Positions 53,575 through 62,931 of a stretch of 64,000 nt of DNA are shown here, one piece after another. Position 1 is the first letter of the stretch; each line of letters begins with the position of its first letter. This stretch comes from JAPOUP01 sp965199865 (GTDB taxonomy: Bacteria > Pseudomonadota > Alphaproteobacteria > Rhodobacterales > Rhodobacteraceae): NCBI GenBank assembly GCA_965199865.1, contig CBDATU010000018.1, positions 1 to 64,000 on the forward strand. Reading direction: 5' to 3'. Under the pieces are notes generated by a model. The model was given only the letters and a program-made list of their open reading frames with translations. It had not been told where the DNA came from and did no database searches. Position numbers and translations under genes: made by a program.

Positions 53575-55743
53575 ATGTTTAGGATGCGTGTAATTGCAGG
53601 AACCCCACTGCAATTGAGGCACTTAACCAAGGAGGATTACGTTCTGGGTATTGTCAGGAATCTGTTTCTGAAGAACCTTTGGGACGAGAAGGTGGCAGGT
53701 GGAAGGAGCGAATCCGAACTTTTGCTGTATCGTTCGAACATTTTGGGCTCCGACAGGCGCGTGACAAATTTCGGAGGCGGCAACACCTCGGTCAAGGTAT
53801 TCGAAACGGATCCACTGACCGGGCAGGATGTCGAGATCCTGTGGGTCAAAGGCTCCGGCGGCGACATCGGTTCCATGAAGATTGACGTATTTGCAACGCT
53901 TTATATGGAAAAGCTTCGTTCATTGAAAGCGCTTTACCGGGGTGTCGAGTTCGAAGATGAAATGGTTGGCCATCTTCCGCATTGCACCTTTAACCTGAAC
54001 CCCCGTGCAGCTTCGATCGACACTCCGCTCCATGCCTTCGTCCCATGGAAACATGTGGACCATGTGCATGCCGATGCCATTATTGCCATTGCTGCAGCCA
54101 GAAATTCCCAGGCGCTGACCCGGGAGATCTTTGGTGGTCGTATCGGATGGCTGCCCTGGAAACGCCCGGGTTTCGAACTTGGCCTCTGGCTTGAGAAATT
54201 CTGCCAGGAAAATCCGGATGCCGAAGGTGTGATCCTGGGTGGCCATGGCCTGTTTACCTGGGCAGATACGGCAGGTGAGTGCTACTCAACCACGATCGGA
54301 ATCATCAACATGGCGATAGGCTGGCTGGCGGAGAATTCCTCTGGCACCATGGTGTTCGGTGGTCCCTCCCGCGACAGCCTCATTCCTTGCGACCGCAGGG
54401 CCGCCGCAGCCAGGTTGATGCCTCTGATCCGCGGAATGGTGTCCAAAAACAGGCATATGGTGGGACATTTCGATGATTCCGAAGCGGTTCTGGAGTTCGT
54501 CAATTCAAACGATCTGGAGCCATTGGCCGCCTTGGGAACATCCTGTCCAGATCATTTCCTGCGAACCAAGATCCGCCCTTTGGTGATTGATTTCGATCCA
54601 GCCGAAAACAGTTTGGATAAGGTAACCAAATACCTTTCAGGAGCGATTGCCACCTACAGAGACGATTACGCCGCCTATTACGACCGTTGCAGGAGGGCCG
54701 ACTCGCCGCCGATACGTGACCCCAATCCGGTCGTCTTCCTGGTTCCGGGTGTCGGTATGATAACCTTTGCCGCGGACAGGACCACAGCCCGAATTTCAGG
54801 CGAATTCTATGTGAATGCCATAAACGTAATGCGTGGAGCGTCCGCGGTCAGCGATTATGTCGGCTTACCTGAGCAGGAAGCGTTCGATATCGAATACTGG
54901 CTGCTTGAGGAAGCGAAGCTGCAGCGCATGCCCAGGCCGAAATCCCTTGCCGGCAAGGTGGCCCTGGTAACCGGTGCGGCAGGGGGAATCGGCTCGGCAA
55001 CAGCCGAAAGGCTTCTTGCGGAAGGCGCTTGCGTGCTGCTGACGGATATCAACGCAGCTGGTCTGGAGGCCATACAGGACCGCCTAGTGCAGCGCTACGG
55101 ACAAGATGAGGTTGCCGCCATTCCGATGGACGTAACCGCCGAGGACGAGATTGAACGTGGCTTCGCCGAAGGCGTGATCCGGTTCGGAGGTGTTGATATT
55201 CTCGTGTCAAATGCGGGTATCGCCTCCTCGGCTCCGATTGAGGAAACCACACTCGAATTCTGGGAAAGGAATTTCGATATCCTCAGCACCGGGTATTTCC
55301 TGGTCAGCCGCGAGGCGTTCAGAGTGATGCGGGTGCAGAAACTCGGCGGGTCAATCGTGTTCGTCGGCTCAAAAAACGGTTTGGCCGCATCGCCCAATGC
55401 CTCCGCATACTGCACGGCCAAGGCATCGGAAATTCATCTTGCACGCTGTCTGGCCCTGGAAGGTGGGGATCTGGGGATAAGAGTCAACGTGGTCAATCCG
55501 GACGCCGTGCTGCAGGGATCGAAGATCTGGGAGGGTGAATGGCTGGAGCAGCGTGCGGATACCTACGGGACTGACAAGCGGGGGCTAGAGGAAATGTACC
55601 GTCAGCGCTCCCTGCTTAAGCGGTCGGTTCTGCCGGAAAACATCGCCGAGGCGGTATATGTCTTCGCCTCTGACATGACATCGCGGTCCACCGGAAACAT
55701 TCTGAACGTGGATTCAGGCAACCTCACTTCGTTTACGCGTTGA
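53575..55743 (+). CDS. rhaD: Bifunctional rhamnulose-1-phosphate aldolase / short-chain dehydrogenase
   Basis: About 722 residues. The N-terminal two thirds are a class II aldolase/adducin domain (LLLYRSNILGSDRRVTNFGG; HVDHVHADAIIAIAAARNSQ with the zinc-binding histidines; GVILGGHGLFTWADTAGE). From residue about 460 a short-chain dehydrogenase follows, with GKVALVTGAAGGIGSATAER, LVSNAGIASSAP and the catalytic YCTAK. It splits L-rhamnulose 1-phosphate to dihydroxyacetone phosphate and L-lactaldehyde and oxidises the latter. The start is uncertain: ATG 53575 has no ribosome site, while a perfect AAGGAGG at 53629 is followed only by GTT and CTG (53641-53646). The gene overlaps rhaI's frame. Confidence 0.92.
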   Translation: MFRMRVIAGTPLQLRHLTKEDYVLGIVRNLFLKNLWDEKVAGGRSESELLLYRSNILGSDRRVTNFGGGNTSVKVFETDPLTGQDVEILWVKGSGGDIGSMKIDVFATLYMEKLRSLKALYRGVEFEDEMVGHLPHCTFNLNPRAASIDTPLHAFVPWKHVDHVHADAIIAIAAARNSQALTREIFGGRIGWLPWKRPGFELGLWLEKFCQENPDAEGVILGGHGLFTWADTAGECYSTTIGIINMAIGWLAENSSGTMVFGGPSRDSLIPCDRRAAAARLMPLIRGMVSKNRHMVGHFDDSEAVLEFVNSNDLEPLAALGTSCPDHFLRTKIRPLVIDFDPAENSLDKVTKYLSGAIATYRDDYAAYYDRCRRADSPPIRDPNPVVFLVPGVGMITFAADRTTARISGEFYVNAINVMRGASAVSDYVGLPEQEAFDIEYWLLEEAKLQRMPRPKSLAGKVALVTGAAGGIGSATAERLLAEGACVLLTDINAAGLEAIQDRLVQRYGQDEVAAIPMDVTAEDEIERGFAEGVIRFGGVDILVSNAGIASSAPIEETTLEFWERNFDILSTGYFLVSREAFRVMRVQKLGGSIVFVGSKNGLAASPNASAYCTAKASEIHLARCLALEGGDLGIRVNVVNPDAVLQGSKIWEGEWLEQRADTYGTDKRGLEEMYRQRSLLKRSVLPENIAEAVYVFASDMTSRSTGNILNVDSGNLTSFTR

Positions 55744-55766
55744 CCGCCAAACCGCAGGAGCTTGCA

Positions 55767-57008
55767 GTGAATGAATATAATGCTGCCAGAACGGCCTTCC
55801 TGGAATGGGGAGTAGACACCGACGCGGCTCTGGAACGTCTGCGAACCATCACGATTTCAGTGCATTGCTGGCAGGGAGACGACGTTTCCGGCTTCGAGGG
55901 GATGTCCGGCATTTCCGGCGGAGGCATTCAGGCCACAGGAAACCACCCCGGACGCGCCAGATCACCTGACGAGTTGCGGGCCGACCTGGAATTTGCCTAT
56001 GGCATGATCCCCGGCTCGCATCGCCTGAACCTGCATGCCATCTATCTTGATACCAGCGAGAAACCGGATCGGGACGAAATCGAATTCAGGCATTTCGAAC
56101 GTTGGGTGGATTGGGCCCGTGACCGGAAAATCGGGATTGACTTCAATCCGACCTTCTTTGCCCATTCAAAAGCTGACGACAACCTGACCCTGTCGCATCC
56201 CGATAGGGGTATCCGCGAATTCTGGATCGAACATGGTCGGCGATGCCGTGATATCGCGGCGGGAATTGGTGCGGCCCTGGGGTCACCGACGGTTAACAAC
56301 ATCTGGATTCCGGACGGTTTCAAGGACATTCCGATTGATCGCATGGCAGCACGTCGACGGCTGGCTGATTCTCTCGACGCAATGCTGTCCCGTAACCTTC
56401 CACCTGCCCGGATTCTTGATTCGGTTGAAAGCAAGCTGTTTGGAATCGGAGTCGAGGCGTTCACGGTCGGCAGCCACGAATTCTATCTGGGCTATGCAAT
56501 CCGCAACCGAATCCTGCTCTGCCTGGATACTGGCCATTTCCACCCCACCGAAGATGTTGCGGACAAGCTCACCTCGGTCGCAATTTCGCTTGATCGGATC
56601 CTTCTGCATGTCTCGCGCCCGATGCGCTGGGACAGCGATCATGTGGTCCTGCTGAATGACGATACATTGGGGCTTGCCCGGGAGCTGGTCGCGGCCGACC
56701 TCCTGGACAGAACGCTCATAGGCCTCGATTTCTTCGATGCGACGATCAGCCGAACCGCGGCTTGGGTGCTCGGTACACGCAACATGCAGAAAGCCTTGCT
56801 CCAGGCCCTGCTCCTGCCGATGAAACGCCTGAAGGACGCAGAACAGGCGCTGGATTTCACCGCCCGGCTTTGCCTCATGGAGGAAGCGAAGGATCTCCCG
56901 TTCAGCACGGTCTGGCGGGAGTTCTGCGAACGTACCAACGTGCCGACGGGACCGCCGCTGATCGCGGAACTGCAGCGTTACCAGGCCAGCGTTGAGGACA
57001 GGAACTGA
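55767..57008 (+). CDS. rhaI: L-rhamnose isomerase
   Basis: About 413 residues, converting L-rhamnose to L-rhamnulose. I prefer the GTG at 55767, preceded by CGCAGGAGCTTGCA, over the TTG at 55740 that overlaps the rhaD stop. The TIM-barrel with the metal-binding residues is visible in SVHCWQGDDVSGFEG, NLHAIYLD, IGIDFNPTFFAHSKAD, NIWIPDG, LLCLDTGHFHPTEDVADK and LLHVSRPMRWDSDHVV. It follows rhaD directly, as in rhizobial rhamnose loci. Confidence 0.93.
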   Translation: MNEYNAARTAFLEWGVDTDAALERLRTITISVHCWQGDDVSGFEGMSGISGGGIQATGNHPGRARSPDELRADLEFAYGMIPGSHRLNLHAIYLDTSEKPDRDEIEFRHFERWVDWARDRKIGIDFNPTFFAHSKADDNLTLSHPDRGIREFWIEHGRRCRDIAAGIGAALGSPTVNNIWIPDGFKDIPIDRMAARRRLADSLDAMLSRNLPPARILDSVESKLFGIGVEAFTVGSHEFYLGYAIRNRILLCLDTGHFHPTEDVADKLTSVAISLDRILLHVSRPMRWDSDHVVLLNDDTLGLARELVAADLLDRTLIGLDFFDATISRTAAWVLGTRNMQKALLQALLLPMKRLKDAEQALDFTARLCLMEEAKDLPFSTVWREFCERTNVPTGPPLIAELQRYQASVEDRN

Positions 57009-57130
57009 CCCTATGCCCCAAATCCGCGTTGTGGCCGAATCCGGTTCCATCACCGGATCCCGCCATACCCCAACCCAGTCCTTGGCATGACGGGTTCGCT
57101 CTGGGGGTGTGGCGCATAAATGAGCGTTAT

Positions 57131-57147
57131 TGATTGATTTTGATTCG
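57131..57147 (+). promoter_or_regulatory. Probable RhaR operator upstream of rhaR
   Basis: TGATTGATTTTGATTCG, 44 bases before the rhaR start codon, matches the site upstream of rhaD (53553-53569) at 15 of 17 positions. It would allow the regulator to control its own gene and the transport genes behind it. Confidence 0.6.
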
Positions 57148-57191
57148 CATGCCCAACGAATCAGTGTAAATTGACCCAAGAGGTAAGGATT

Positions 57192-57998
57192 ATGCACGAA
57201 AGTGAACGACACCGGGTGATTCTGTCGGCCGTTCAGGATCGGCCAGTGGCCACGGTCGTTCAGTTGTGCAGTCTTACCGGAGCTTCTGAAGCGACCATTC
57301 GCAGGGACATCTCGGCTCTTCACGAACGCAAGCGGCTGCGCAGGGTTCGGGGAGGGGCTGAAGCCATTCACCCGCCGCAGTTCATGGGACTCGCCGGCTG
57401 GCCGTTCGCGGTGAACAGGACACTCCGCATCAGGGAAAAGCAGGCGATCGCCCGCGCTGCGGTGGCGCTGTGCGAGGATGGTGAGTCCATCATCATTAAC
57501 GGAGGAACCACGACCTTTCAGATGGTGCATCCGCTTGCAGCCCGTAACCTGCAGGTCTTTACGAACTCATTTCCGATTGCCGAGCACCTGCTGAGAAATT
57601 CCAGAAATACAGTCATGCTTCCGGGTGGAACGATCTATCGCGAACAGAACATCATACTGTCGCCCTTCGACAACGATGTGACCCAGAATTTCTACGCCCG
57701 CCGCATGTTCATGGGAGCGCAGGGGCTGGTGCCGGTCGGGTTGGCCGAAGCTGACCCGCTGCTGATCCAGGCCGAGCAGAAGTTGATCGGTCGGGCAGAC
57801 GAACTCGTCGTCCTGGCTGATAGTTCAAAGTTCGACAACCGATCAAGTTTGATTCTCTGCCCGCTGGAAAAAATTGGAACCCTGATCACCGATGACGGAA
57901 TTTCAGACGAGGCGGCGTCCATGCTGGAAGCCGCAGACGTAACGCTGATCATAGTGAGCCAGAACGTGGATCAAGATGAGGAAGGGGTGGCCTCATGA
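57192..57998 (+). CDS. rhaR: DeoR-family transcriptional regulator of rhamnose genes
   Basis: A 268-residue regulator. The ATG at 57192 follows AGAGGTAAGGATT. The N-terminal helix-turn-helix is VATVVQLCSLTGASEATIRR with DISALHERKRLRRVRGGAEA, and the sugar-phosphate sensing domain has REKQAIARAAVALCEDGESI, INGGTTTFQMVHPLAARNLQ and FMGAQGLVPVGLAEADPLLI. DeoR-type RhaR controls rhamnose operons in rhizobia. It probably binds the two near-identical sites at 53553 and 57131. A rhamnose-derived phosphate is the likely inducer by family analogy. Confidence 0.9.
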   Translation: MHESERHRVILSAVQDRPVATVVQLCSLTGASEATIRRDISALHERKRLRRVRGGAEAIHPPQFMGLAGWPFAVNRTLRIREKQAIARAAVALCEDGESIIINGGTTTFQMVHPLAARNLQVFTNSFPIAEHLLRNSRNTVMLPGGTIYREQNIILSPFDNDVTQNFYARRMFMGAQGLVPVGLAEADPLLIQAEQKLIGRADELVVLADSSKFDNRSSLILCPLEKIGTLITDDGISDEAASMLEAADVTLIIVSQNVDQDEEGVAS

Positions 57999-58043
57999 CG
58001 TGCCCCAAGTCGATCTGACACTGAACCAAGGAAGGAAACAGAC

Positions 58044-59045
58044 ATGTTACGCCGACACTTCACGATATTGGCAGCCGGTCTCGGCCTCGCATTGAGCCTG
58101 ATCGGCTCAACTGCGGCGGCGCAGGACCAGATGCGCATTGCGCTGGTTGTCAAGGCGCTCGGAATTGGCTTCTTTGAAGCCGCCGCCAAAGGGGCGGAGG
58201 AAGCCGCTGAGGAACTGGGGAATGTCGAGATCATCTATACCGGCCCGACCGACACCACGGCTGAAGGCCAGATCGAGGTCATCAACTCGCTAATCGCTCA
58301 GGGTGTGGATGCCATAGCGGTATCGGCCAATGATCCAGATGCCCTCGTGCCGGCCCTGAAGAAGGCAATGCAGCGCGGAATTACGGTAATTTCCTGGGAT
58401 TCAGGCGTCGCTGGGGACGGTCGGCAGATGCACCTCAACCCCTCCTCGAACGCCTTGATCGGCAACATGATCATCAAGTTGGCTGCCGACCACCTGCCGG
58501 ACGGAGGTCAGGTAGCCGTACTGTCAGCTTCGGCCACTGCCACGAACCAGAACACCTGGATTGCGGAAATGAACAAGGTCATGGGCAACTATCCAGGCAT
58601 CGAGGTCGTGGCCACGGTCTATGGCGATGACCTGGCTGACAAGTCCTATAGGGAAGCCCAAGGTCTCATGCAGGCACACCCGGACCTTGACGCCATCATC
58701 GCTCCGACCTCGGTCGGCATTGTGGCCGCAGCGCAGGCCGTGGAGGATGCCGGAAAGATCGGCCAGGTCAACGTAACCGGTCTCGGCCTCCCCTCTGAAA
58801 TGGCAGGGGCGATCGCGAGCGGTGCCTCGAAGTCTTTCGCGATCTGGAATCCGATCGACCTAGGCTATTCCGCCGCGATGATTGCCCATGCACTGGCGTC
58901 GGGAAATGCCACGGCCGAGCCAGGCGGTTCGGTCCCGATGGGTCGCATGGGCTCGGTGGAACTGGACGAGAACCTTGAGGGTGCGATGGCGGATCCATTC
59001 ACATATGACAGCTCAAACATCGATCAGTTCAAATCCATCTTCTGA
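58044..59045 (+). CDS. rhaS: L-rhamnose ABC transporter substrate-binding protein
   Basis: A 333-residue periplasmic binding protein of the Peripla_BP_4 (RbsB-like) fold. The signal peptide runs to about residue 26 (MLRRHFTILAAGLGLALSLI...AQA). GTEC: the mature part starts QMRIALVVKALGIGFFEAAA and has IEVINSLIAQGVDAIAVSAN, GITVISWDSGVAG and PDLDAIIAPTSVGIVAAAQA, all typical. The ATG at 58044 follows AAGGAAGGAAACAG. It leads the transport genes and is followed by a stable hairpin. Confidence 0.92.
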   Translation: MLRRHFTILAAGLGLALSLIGSTAAAQDQMRIALVVKALGIGFFEAAAKGAEEAAEELGNVEIIYTGPTDTTAEGQIEVINSLIAQGVDAIAVSANDPDALVPALKKAMQRGITVISWDSGVAGDGRQMHLNPSSNALIGNMIIKLAADHLPDGGQVAVLSASATATNQNTWIAEMNKVMGNYPGIEVVATVYGDDLADKSYREAQGLMQAHPDLDAIIAPTSVGIVAAAQAVEDAGKIGQVNVTGLGLPSEMAGAIASGASKSFAIWNPIDLGYSAAMIAHALASGNATAEPGGSVPMGRMGSVELDENLEGAMADPFTYDSSNIDQFKSIF

Positions 59046-59057
59046 CCCTAGACTCCG

Positions 59058-59086
59058 CGGCCCCGGCGTGTTGGACGTCGGGGCCG
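59058..59086 (+). promoter_or_regulatory. Intercistronic hairpin after rhaS
   Basis: CGGCCCCG (59058-59065) pairs with CGGGGCCG (59079-59086) across a 13-base loop. There is no T-run. Such stems after binding-protein genes usually protect that message and lower expression of the genes that follow. Confidence 0.55.
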
Positions 59087-59134
59087 AACGATGGATGATG
59101 CACGGCCCTATCCGATCAATTCCCGAAGCAGCCC

Positions 59135-60640
59135 TTGACCCCAGAAGATTTCAGCAGGCCTCCCATCCTGACCTTACAGGGCATCACCAGGTCGTTCCCT
59201 GGTGTCATGGCGCTGTCGGAGGTCGAACTCGAACTCCATGCCGGCCAGGTCACCGCCCTGGTCGGCGAGAATGGAGCAGGCAAGTCGACGGTGGTCAAGA
59301 TCCTGACCGGGATATACCAGCCCGACAGTGGAGAAATCCGGATTGATGGAACTGCGACCCGGTTTCCTGCCGCTCAGGATGCGCTGAATGCCGGAGTAAC
59401 CGCAATCCATCAGGAAACCGTACTGTTCGATGAACTTACGGTTGCTGAGAACATTTTCATCGGACATGCGCCTCGCAACCGGCTCGGCTTCGTTGACTGG
59501 CCAAGGATGCAGAGACTGGCGACTGAAATCCTTGAGAGCATCGGCGCCAGGATCGACCCGACCCACAAGCTTGGTGACCTTGGCATCGCGAGCAAGCATC
59601 TCGTCGCCATTTCCCGAGCCCTCAGCATCGACGCGCGCATGGTAATCATGGACGAGCCAACCGCAGCGCTGTCGCACAAGGAAATCCAGGAACTCTTCGA
59701 ACTGATCGAGGCTCTCAAGAATCGCGGCAAGGCCATTCTGTTCATAAGTCATAAGTTTGACGAGATTTTCCGCATCGCCGACCGCTACACCGTATATAGA
59801 GACGGGCGGTTCGTGAGGTCAGGGTTGATGCAGGACATATCCGAGGCCGAACTGGTCAGGATGATGGTTGGTCGCGATGTCAGCCAGATTTTTCCGGAAC
59901 GCCGACGCAACATCGGCCAAAAGGTCCTGGATGTCGTTGATTACGGTCATCCGACCGAATTCGCTGACATTGATTTCCATCTCCACAGGGGTGAGATCCT
60001 CGGGTTCTACGGTCTCGTGGGGTCCGGGCGGTCGGAGCTCATGCAGGCCATTTTCGGTATTACCCAGCCGTCTCGGGGCACGTTGCGGATCGATGGGAAC
60101 ATTCGGGCCATCCGGTCGCCGGCGGAAGCGATTGAAAATGGAATCGTCTATGTTCCAGAAGACCGTGGCAAGCAGGGAACGATCACGGCCCTGCCAATCT
60201 TTCAGAACGTGACCCTACCTTCCCTGAAAAAGGTATCCAACCGCGGTCTTCTCGATATGGCTCGGGAATTCAGGCTTGCGCGGGACTATACCAGCCGGCT
60301 GGACTTACGTGCGGCTTCGCTTGACACCATTGTCGGTAGTCTTTCAGGGGGTAACCAGCAGAAGGTGGTTGTCGCCAAGTGGCTGGCAACGCAACCAATC
60401 CTGATCATTCTTGACGAGCCTACCAAAGGAATTGACGTTGGTTCCAAGGCGGCTGTCCATGAATTCATGGGAGAACTGGCGGAGCGCGGGCTGGCAATCA
60501 TCATGATCAGCTCGGAAATCCCGGAAATCGTCGGCATGTCGGATCGTGTCATCGTTATGCGTGAAGGACGCATAGCTGCCGAACTTTCAGGCAATGACCT
60601 GAAACCGGAGACGCTGGTCCGGTTTGCGGCAGGGATTTGA
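59135..60640 (+). CDS. rhaT: L-rhamnose ABC transporter ATP-binding protein (two ABC domains)
   Basis: A 501-residue tandem ATPase. The first domain has Walker A GENGAGKSTVV, Walker B ARMVIMDEPTAALS and an alternative signature region LGDLGIASKHLVAISRAL; the second has the degenerate Walker A GLVGSGRSELMQA, the signature LSGGNQQKVVVAKWL and Walker B ILIILDEPTKGID, as usual for sugar importers. It appears to start with TTG at 59135; no stronger start is seen nearby, and the ribosome site is weak. It follows rhaS after 89 bases. Confidence 0.9.
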   Translation: MTPEDFSRPPILTLQGITRSFPGVMALSEVELELHAGQVTALVGENGAGKSTVVKILTGIYQPDSGEIRIDGTATRFPAAQDALNAGVTAIHQETVLFDELTVAENIFIGHAPRNRLGFVDWPRMQRLATEILESIGARIDPTHKLGDLGIASKHLVAISRALSIDARMVIMDEPTAALSHKEIQELFELIEALKNRGKAILFISHKFDEIFRIADRYTVYRDGRFVRSGLMQDISEAELVRMMVGRDVSQIFPERRRNIGQKVLDVVDYGHPTEFADIDFHLHRGEILGFYGLVGSGRSELMQAIFGITQPSRGTLRIDGNIRAIRSPAEAIENGIVYVPEDRGKQGTITALPIFQNVTLPSLKKVSNRGLLDMAREFRLARDYTSRLDLRAASLDTIVGSLSGGNQQKVVVAKWLATQPILIILDEPTKGIDVGSKAAVHEFMGELAERGLAIIMISSEIPEIVGMSDRVIVMREGRIAAELSGNDLKPETLVRFAAGI

Positions 60641-60650
60641 AGGAATGGCC

Positions 60651-61631
60651 ATGCTGCAAAAGTTCATCAATTCGCGGGAGGCCCTGCTCCTAGGGGCGAT
60701 CATTGTCCTGATGGGCATTGTTGCCGCGCGGTTTCCCGCTTTCGTCGCTCCATCAAACCTTGCCGACGTGTTCAATGACACGTCGCCACTGATCCTGCTG
60801 ACAATCGGCCAAATGATTGTCATCCTCACCAGATGCATCGACCTAAGTGTGGCTGCAAATCTGGCACTGACCGGAATGGTGGTTGCCATGATCAACGTTG
60901 CGTCTCCTGGCATCCCGGTTGCCGTGATCCTGATTGTCGCCATCGGATTCGGCACCATGCTTGGCATGATCAACGGAATCCTGGTCTGGAAGCTTAGTAT
61001 CCCGCCAATCGTGGTAACATTGGGAACCCTGACCATCTTTCGGGGGGTCATCTTTTTGCTGTCTGACGGAAAGTGGGTCAACAGCCACGAGATGAGCGAT
61101 GCATTCAAGGCATTTCCGCGAACTCTACTCATGGGACTTCCGGTCCTGAGCTGGATAGCCATTATCGCTGTGGCGCTCGGGTGGATTGTCATGACGCGAA
61201 CGACCCTGGGACGTGCTTTCTACGCGGTAGGTGGAAATCCGCATGCGGCCACCTATGCAGGCATCAATGTAGGCCGCACCCAATTCTGGGCCTTTGCCAT
61301 TGCCGGTGCCATGGCTGGCCTTACGGGATATCTCTGGGTATCGCGTTATGCCGTTGCCTATGTCGATATCGCCAGCGGCTTCGAACTTGATGTGGTGGCA
61401 GCCTGTGTGATCGGCGGAATATCAATTGCAGGCGGGCTGGGAACGGTGGGTGGAGCACTGCTGGGCGCTTTGTTCCTTGGGGTGATCAAGAATTCGCTTC
61501 CAGTCATCAATATCTCGCCCTTCTGGCAGCTCGCCATATCTGGCAGCGCCATTATCATCGCCGTCGCATTCAATGCCTATGCCCGGCGAGAGAAGGGTCG
61601 GATTATACTCAGGACTGCGGGTCGAACATGA
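60651..61631 (+). CDS. rhaP: L-rhamnose ABC transporter permease (first)
   Basis: A 326-residue RbsC-type permease with about eight to ten helices, for example LLLGAIIVLMGIVAARFPAF, LSVAANLALTGMVVAMINVA and TFGAIAGAMAGLTGYLWVSR-like and VVAACVIGGISIAGGLGTVG. The ATG at 60651 lies six bases after AAGGA; an ATG two codons upstream is possible. It follows the ATPase at once and overlaps rhaQ by four bases. Confidence 0.9.
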   Translation: MLQKFINSREALLLGAIIVLMGIVAARFPAFVAPSNLADVFNDTSPLILLTIGQMIVILTRCIDLSVAANLALTGMVVAMINVASPGIPVAVILIVAIGFGTMLGMINGILVWKLSIPPIVVTLGTLTIFRGVIFLLSDGKWVNSHEMSDAFKAFPRTLLMGLPVLSWIAIIAVALGWIVMTRTTLGRAFYAVGGNPHAATYAGINVGRTQFWAFAIAGAMAGLTGYLWVSRYAVAYVDIASGFELDVVAACVIGGISIAGGLGTVGGALLGALFLGVIKNSLPVINISPFWQLAISGSAIIIAVAFNAYARREKGRIILRTAGRT

Positions 61632-62605
61632 AAAGGACTATGACGAAGGGCATTCCTGACCGGCTGCAGTCGCCACTGGAGCAGCGGTTAAAGAGTTGGG
61701 AAAGTCTGCTGCTACTGGTTGCCGTGGCGGTATTCATCGCCAACAGTCTCGCCTCGCCGTATTTTCTGAACGCCTGGAACCTGAGTGATGCCACCTTCAA
61801 CTTCACGGAAAAGGCGATGATTGCCTTTGCCATGGCCCTGTTGATCATCTCGGGCGAGATAGATCTGTCAGTCGCATCGATCATCGCTCTGTCTTCGACG
61901 GCGATGGGAGCGCTGGCCCAGACCGGAGCTGGAGCACCTGCGCTCGTGGCTGTGGGATTGGGAACCGGATTGGCCTGCGGCGCATTCAATGGATTTCTTG
62001 TAACCCGACTTGGACTGCCGTCGATTGTTGCGACCATCGGAACCCTGAGTCTGTTCCGTGGAATCAGTTTCATCGTGCTGGGTGATCAGGCCTATCGTGG
62101 TTATCCTTCGGAATTCGCCTTCTTCGGCCAAGGCTATGTGTGGTGGGTGATCTCGTTCGAGCTGACACTGTTCGTTTTGTTCGCGATGATCTACTGGGTC
62201 GTGTTGCACAGGTCGAATTTTGGCCGGGCGGTCTACGCGATCGGTAACAATCCGACTGCCGCGCTGTTTTCCGGTATTCGGGTTGCAAGGGTCAGGTTCG
62301 TCCTGTTCCTTCTCACTGGAGTGATGGCTGGCATCGCTTCGGTGTGCCTGACCTCCCGTCTTGGCTCGACACGTCCCTCAATCGCATTCGGGTGGGAACT
62401 GGAAATCGTAACCATGGTTGTTCTGGGAGGCGTCAACATCCTCGGGGGCGCGGGCTCGATTCCTGGCGTGGTTATCGCCGCCATCGTCATGGGACTGGTG
62501 ACTTTCGGACTCGGGTTGCTGAACGTGCCTGGCATCGTAATGTCCATTGTTATTGGCGCACTCCTGATCAGCGTGATCGCCGTGCCACGGCTATGGTCGG
62601 AATAG
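61628..62605 (+). CDS. rhaQ: L-rhamnose ABC transporter permease (second)
   Basis: A 325-residue RbsC-type permease, paralogous to rhaP. SLLLLVAVAVFIANSLASPY, LIISGEIDLSVASIIALSST, FNGFLVTRLGLPSIVATIGT and VVLGGVNILGGAGSIPGVVI mark the family. Its ATG overlaps the rhaP stop. The two permeases form the membrane pore with RhaS and RhaT outside it. Confidence 0.9.
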   Translation: MKRTMTKGIPDRLQSPLEQRLKSWESLLLLVAVAVFIANSLASPYFLNAWNLSDATFNFTEKAMIAFAMALLIISGEIDLSVASIIALSSTAMGALAQTGAGAPALVAVGLGTGLACGAFNGFLVTRLGLPSIVATIGTLSLFRGISFIVLGDQAYRGYPSEFAFFGQGYVWWVISFELTLFVLFAMIYWVVLHRSNFGRAVYAIGNNPTAALFSGIRVARVRFVLFLLTGVMAGIASVCLTSRLGSTRPSIAFGWELEIVTMVVLGGVNILGGAGSIPGVVIAAIVMGLVTFGLGLLNVPGIVMSIVIGALLISVIAVPRLWSE

Positions 62606-62616
62606 ATGGATTCGTG

Positions 62617-62931
62617 ATGGAAAAACATGCTTTCAGGATGAAACTCAGAGCTGGCTGCGAAGACGAGTATCGCAGGCGGCATGACCAGATCTGGCCGGAA
62701 CTGAAAACGCTGCTGAAAGAGGCAGGAATATCGGATTACTCCATCTATCTTGACCGCGAGTCCGGCTCTCTGTTTGCCGTGCTGTGGCGGAAGGCGGATC
62801 ACGGTATGGCTGAGCTTCCCGCACATCCCGTGATGCAGCGCTGGTGGGCGCAAATGGCGGACATAATGCACACCCGTGACCACGATGAACCGATCGTCGA
62901 ACCCCTGGTTCCAATGTTCCATCTGCCATGA
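62617..62931 (+). CDS. rhaU: L-rhamnose mutarotase
   Basis: A 104-residue protein that interconverts the alpha and beta forms of L-rhamnose. The family pattern is clear: MKLRAGCEDEYRRRHDQIWP with the catalytic histidine, then ELKTLLKEAGISDYSIYLDR, and RWWAQMADIM at the C-terminal half. The ATG at 62617 (or GTG 62614) lies 11 bases after the rhaQ stop. Its stop overlaps the start of the kinase gene by four bases. Confidence 0.92.
   Translation: MEKHAFRMKLRAGCEDEYRRRHDQIWPELKTLLKEAGISDYSIYLDRESGSLFAVLWRKADHGMAELPAHPVMQRWWAQMADIMHTRDHDEPIVEPLVPMFHLP

Noticed and set aside
56283..57530. Long minus-strand open frame (415 codons)
   Set aside because: It is antisense to rhaI and to the start of rhaR, both of which are clear, and shows no recognisable domain.
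62344..62931. 195-codon open frame ending with rhaU
   Set aside because: Its first 90 codons run in another frame through rhaQ; only the last 104 codons (from 62617) are the mutarotase.
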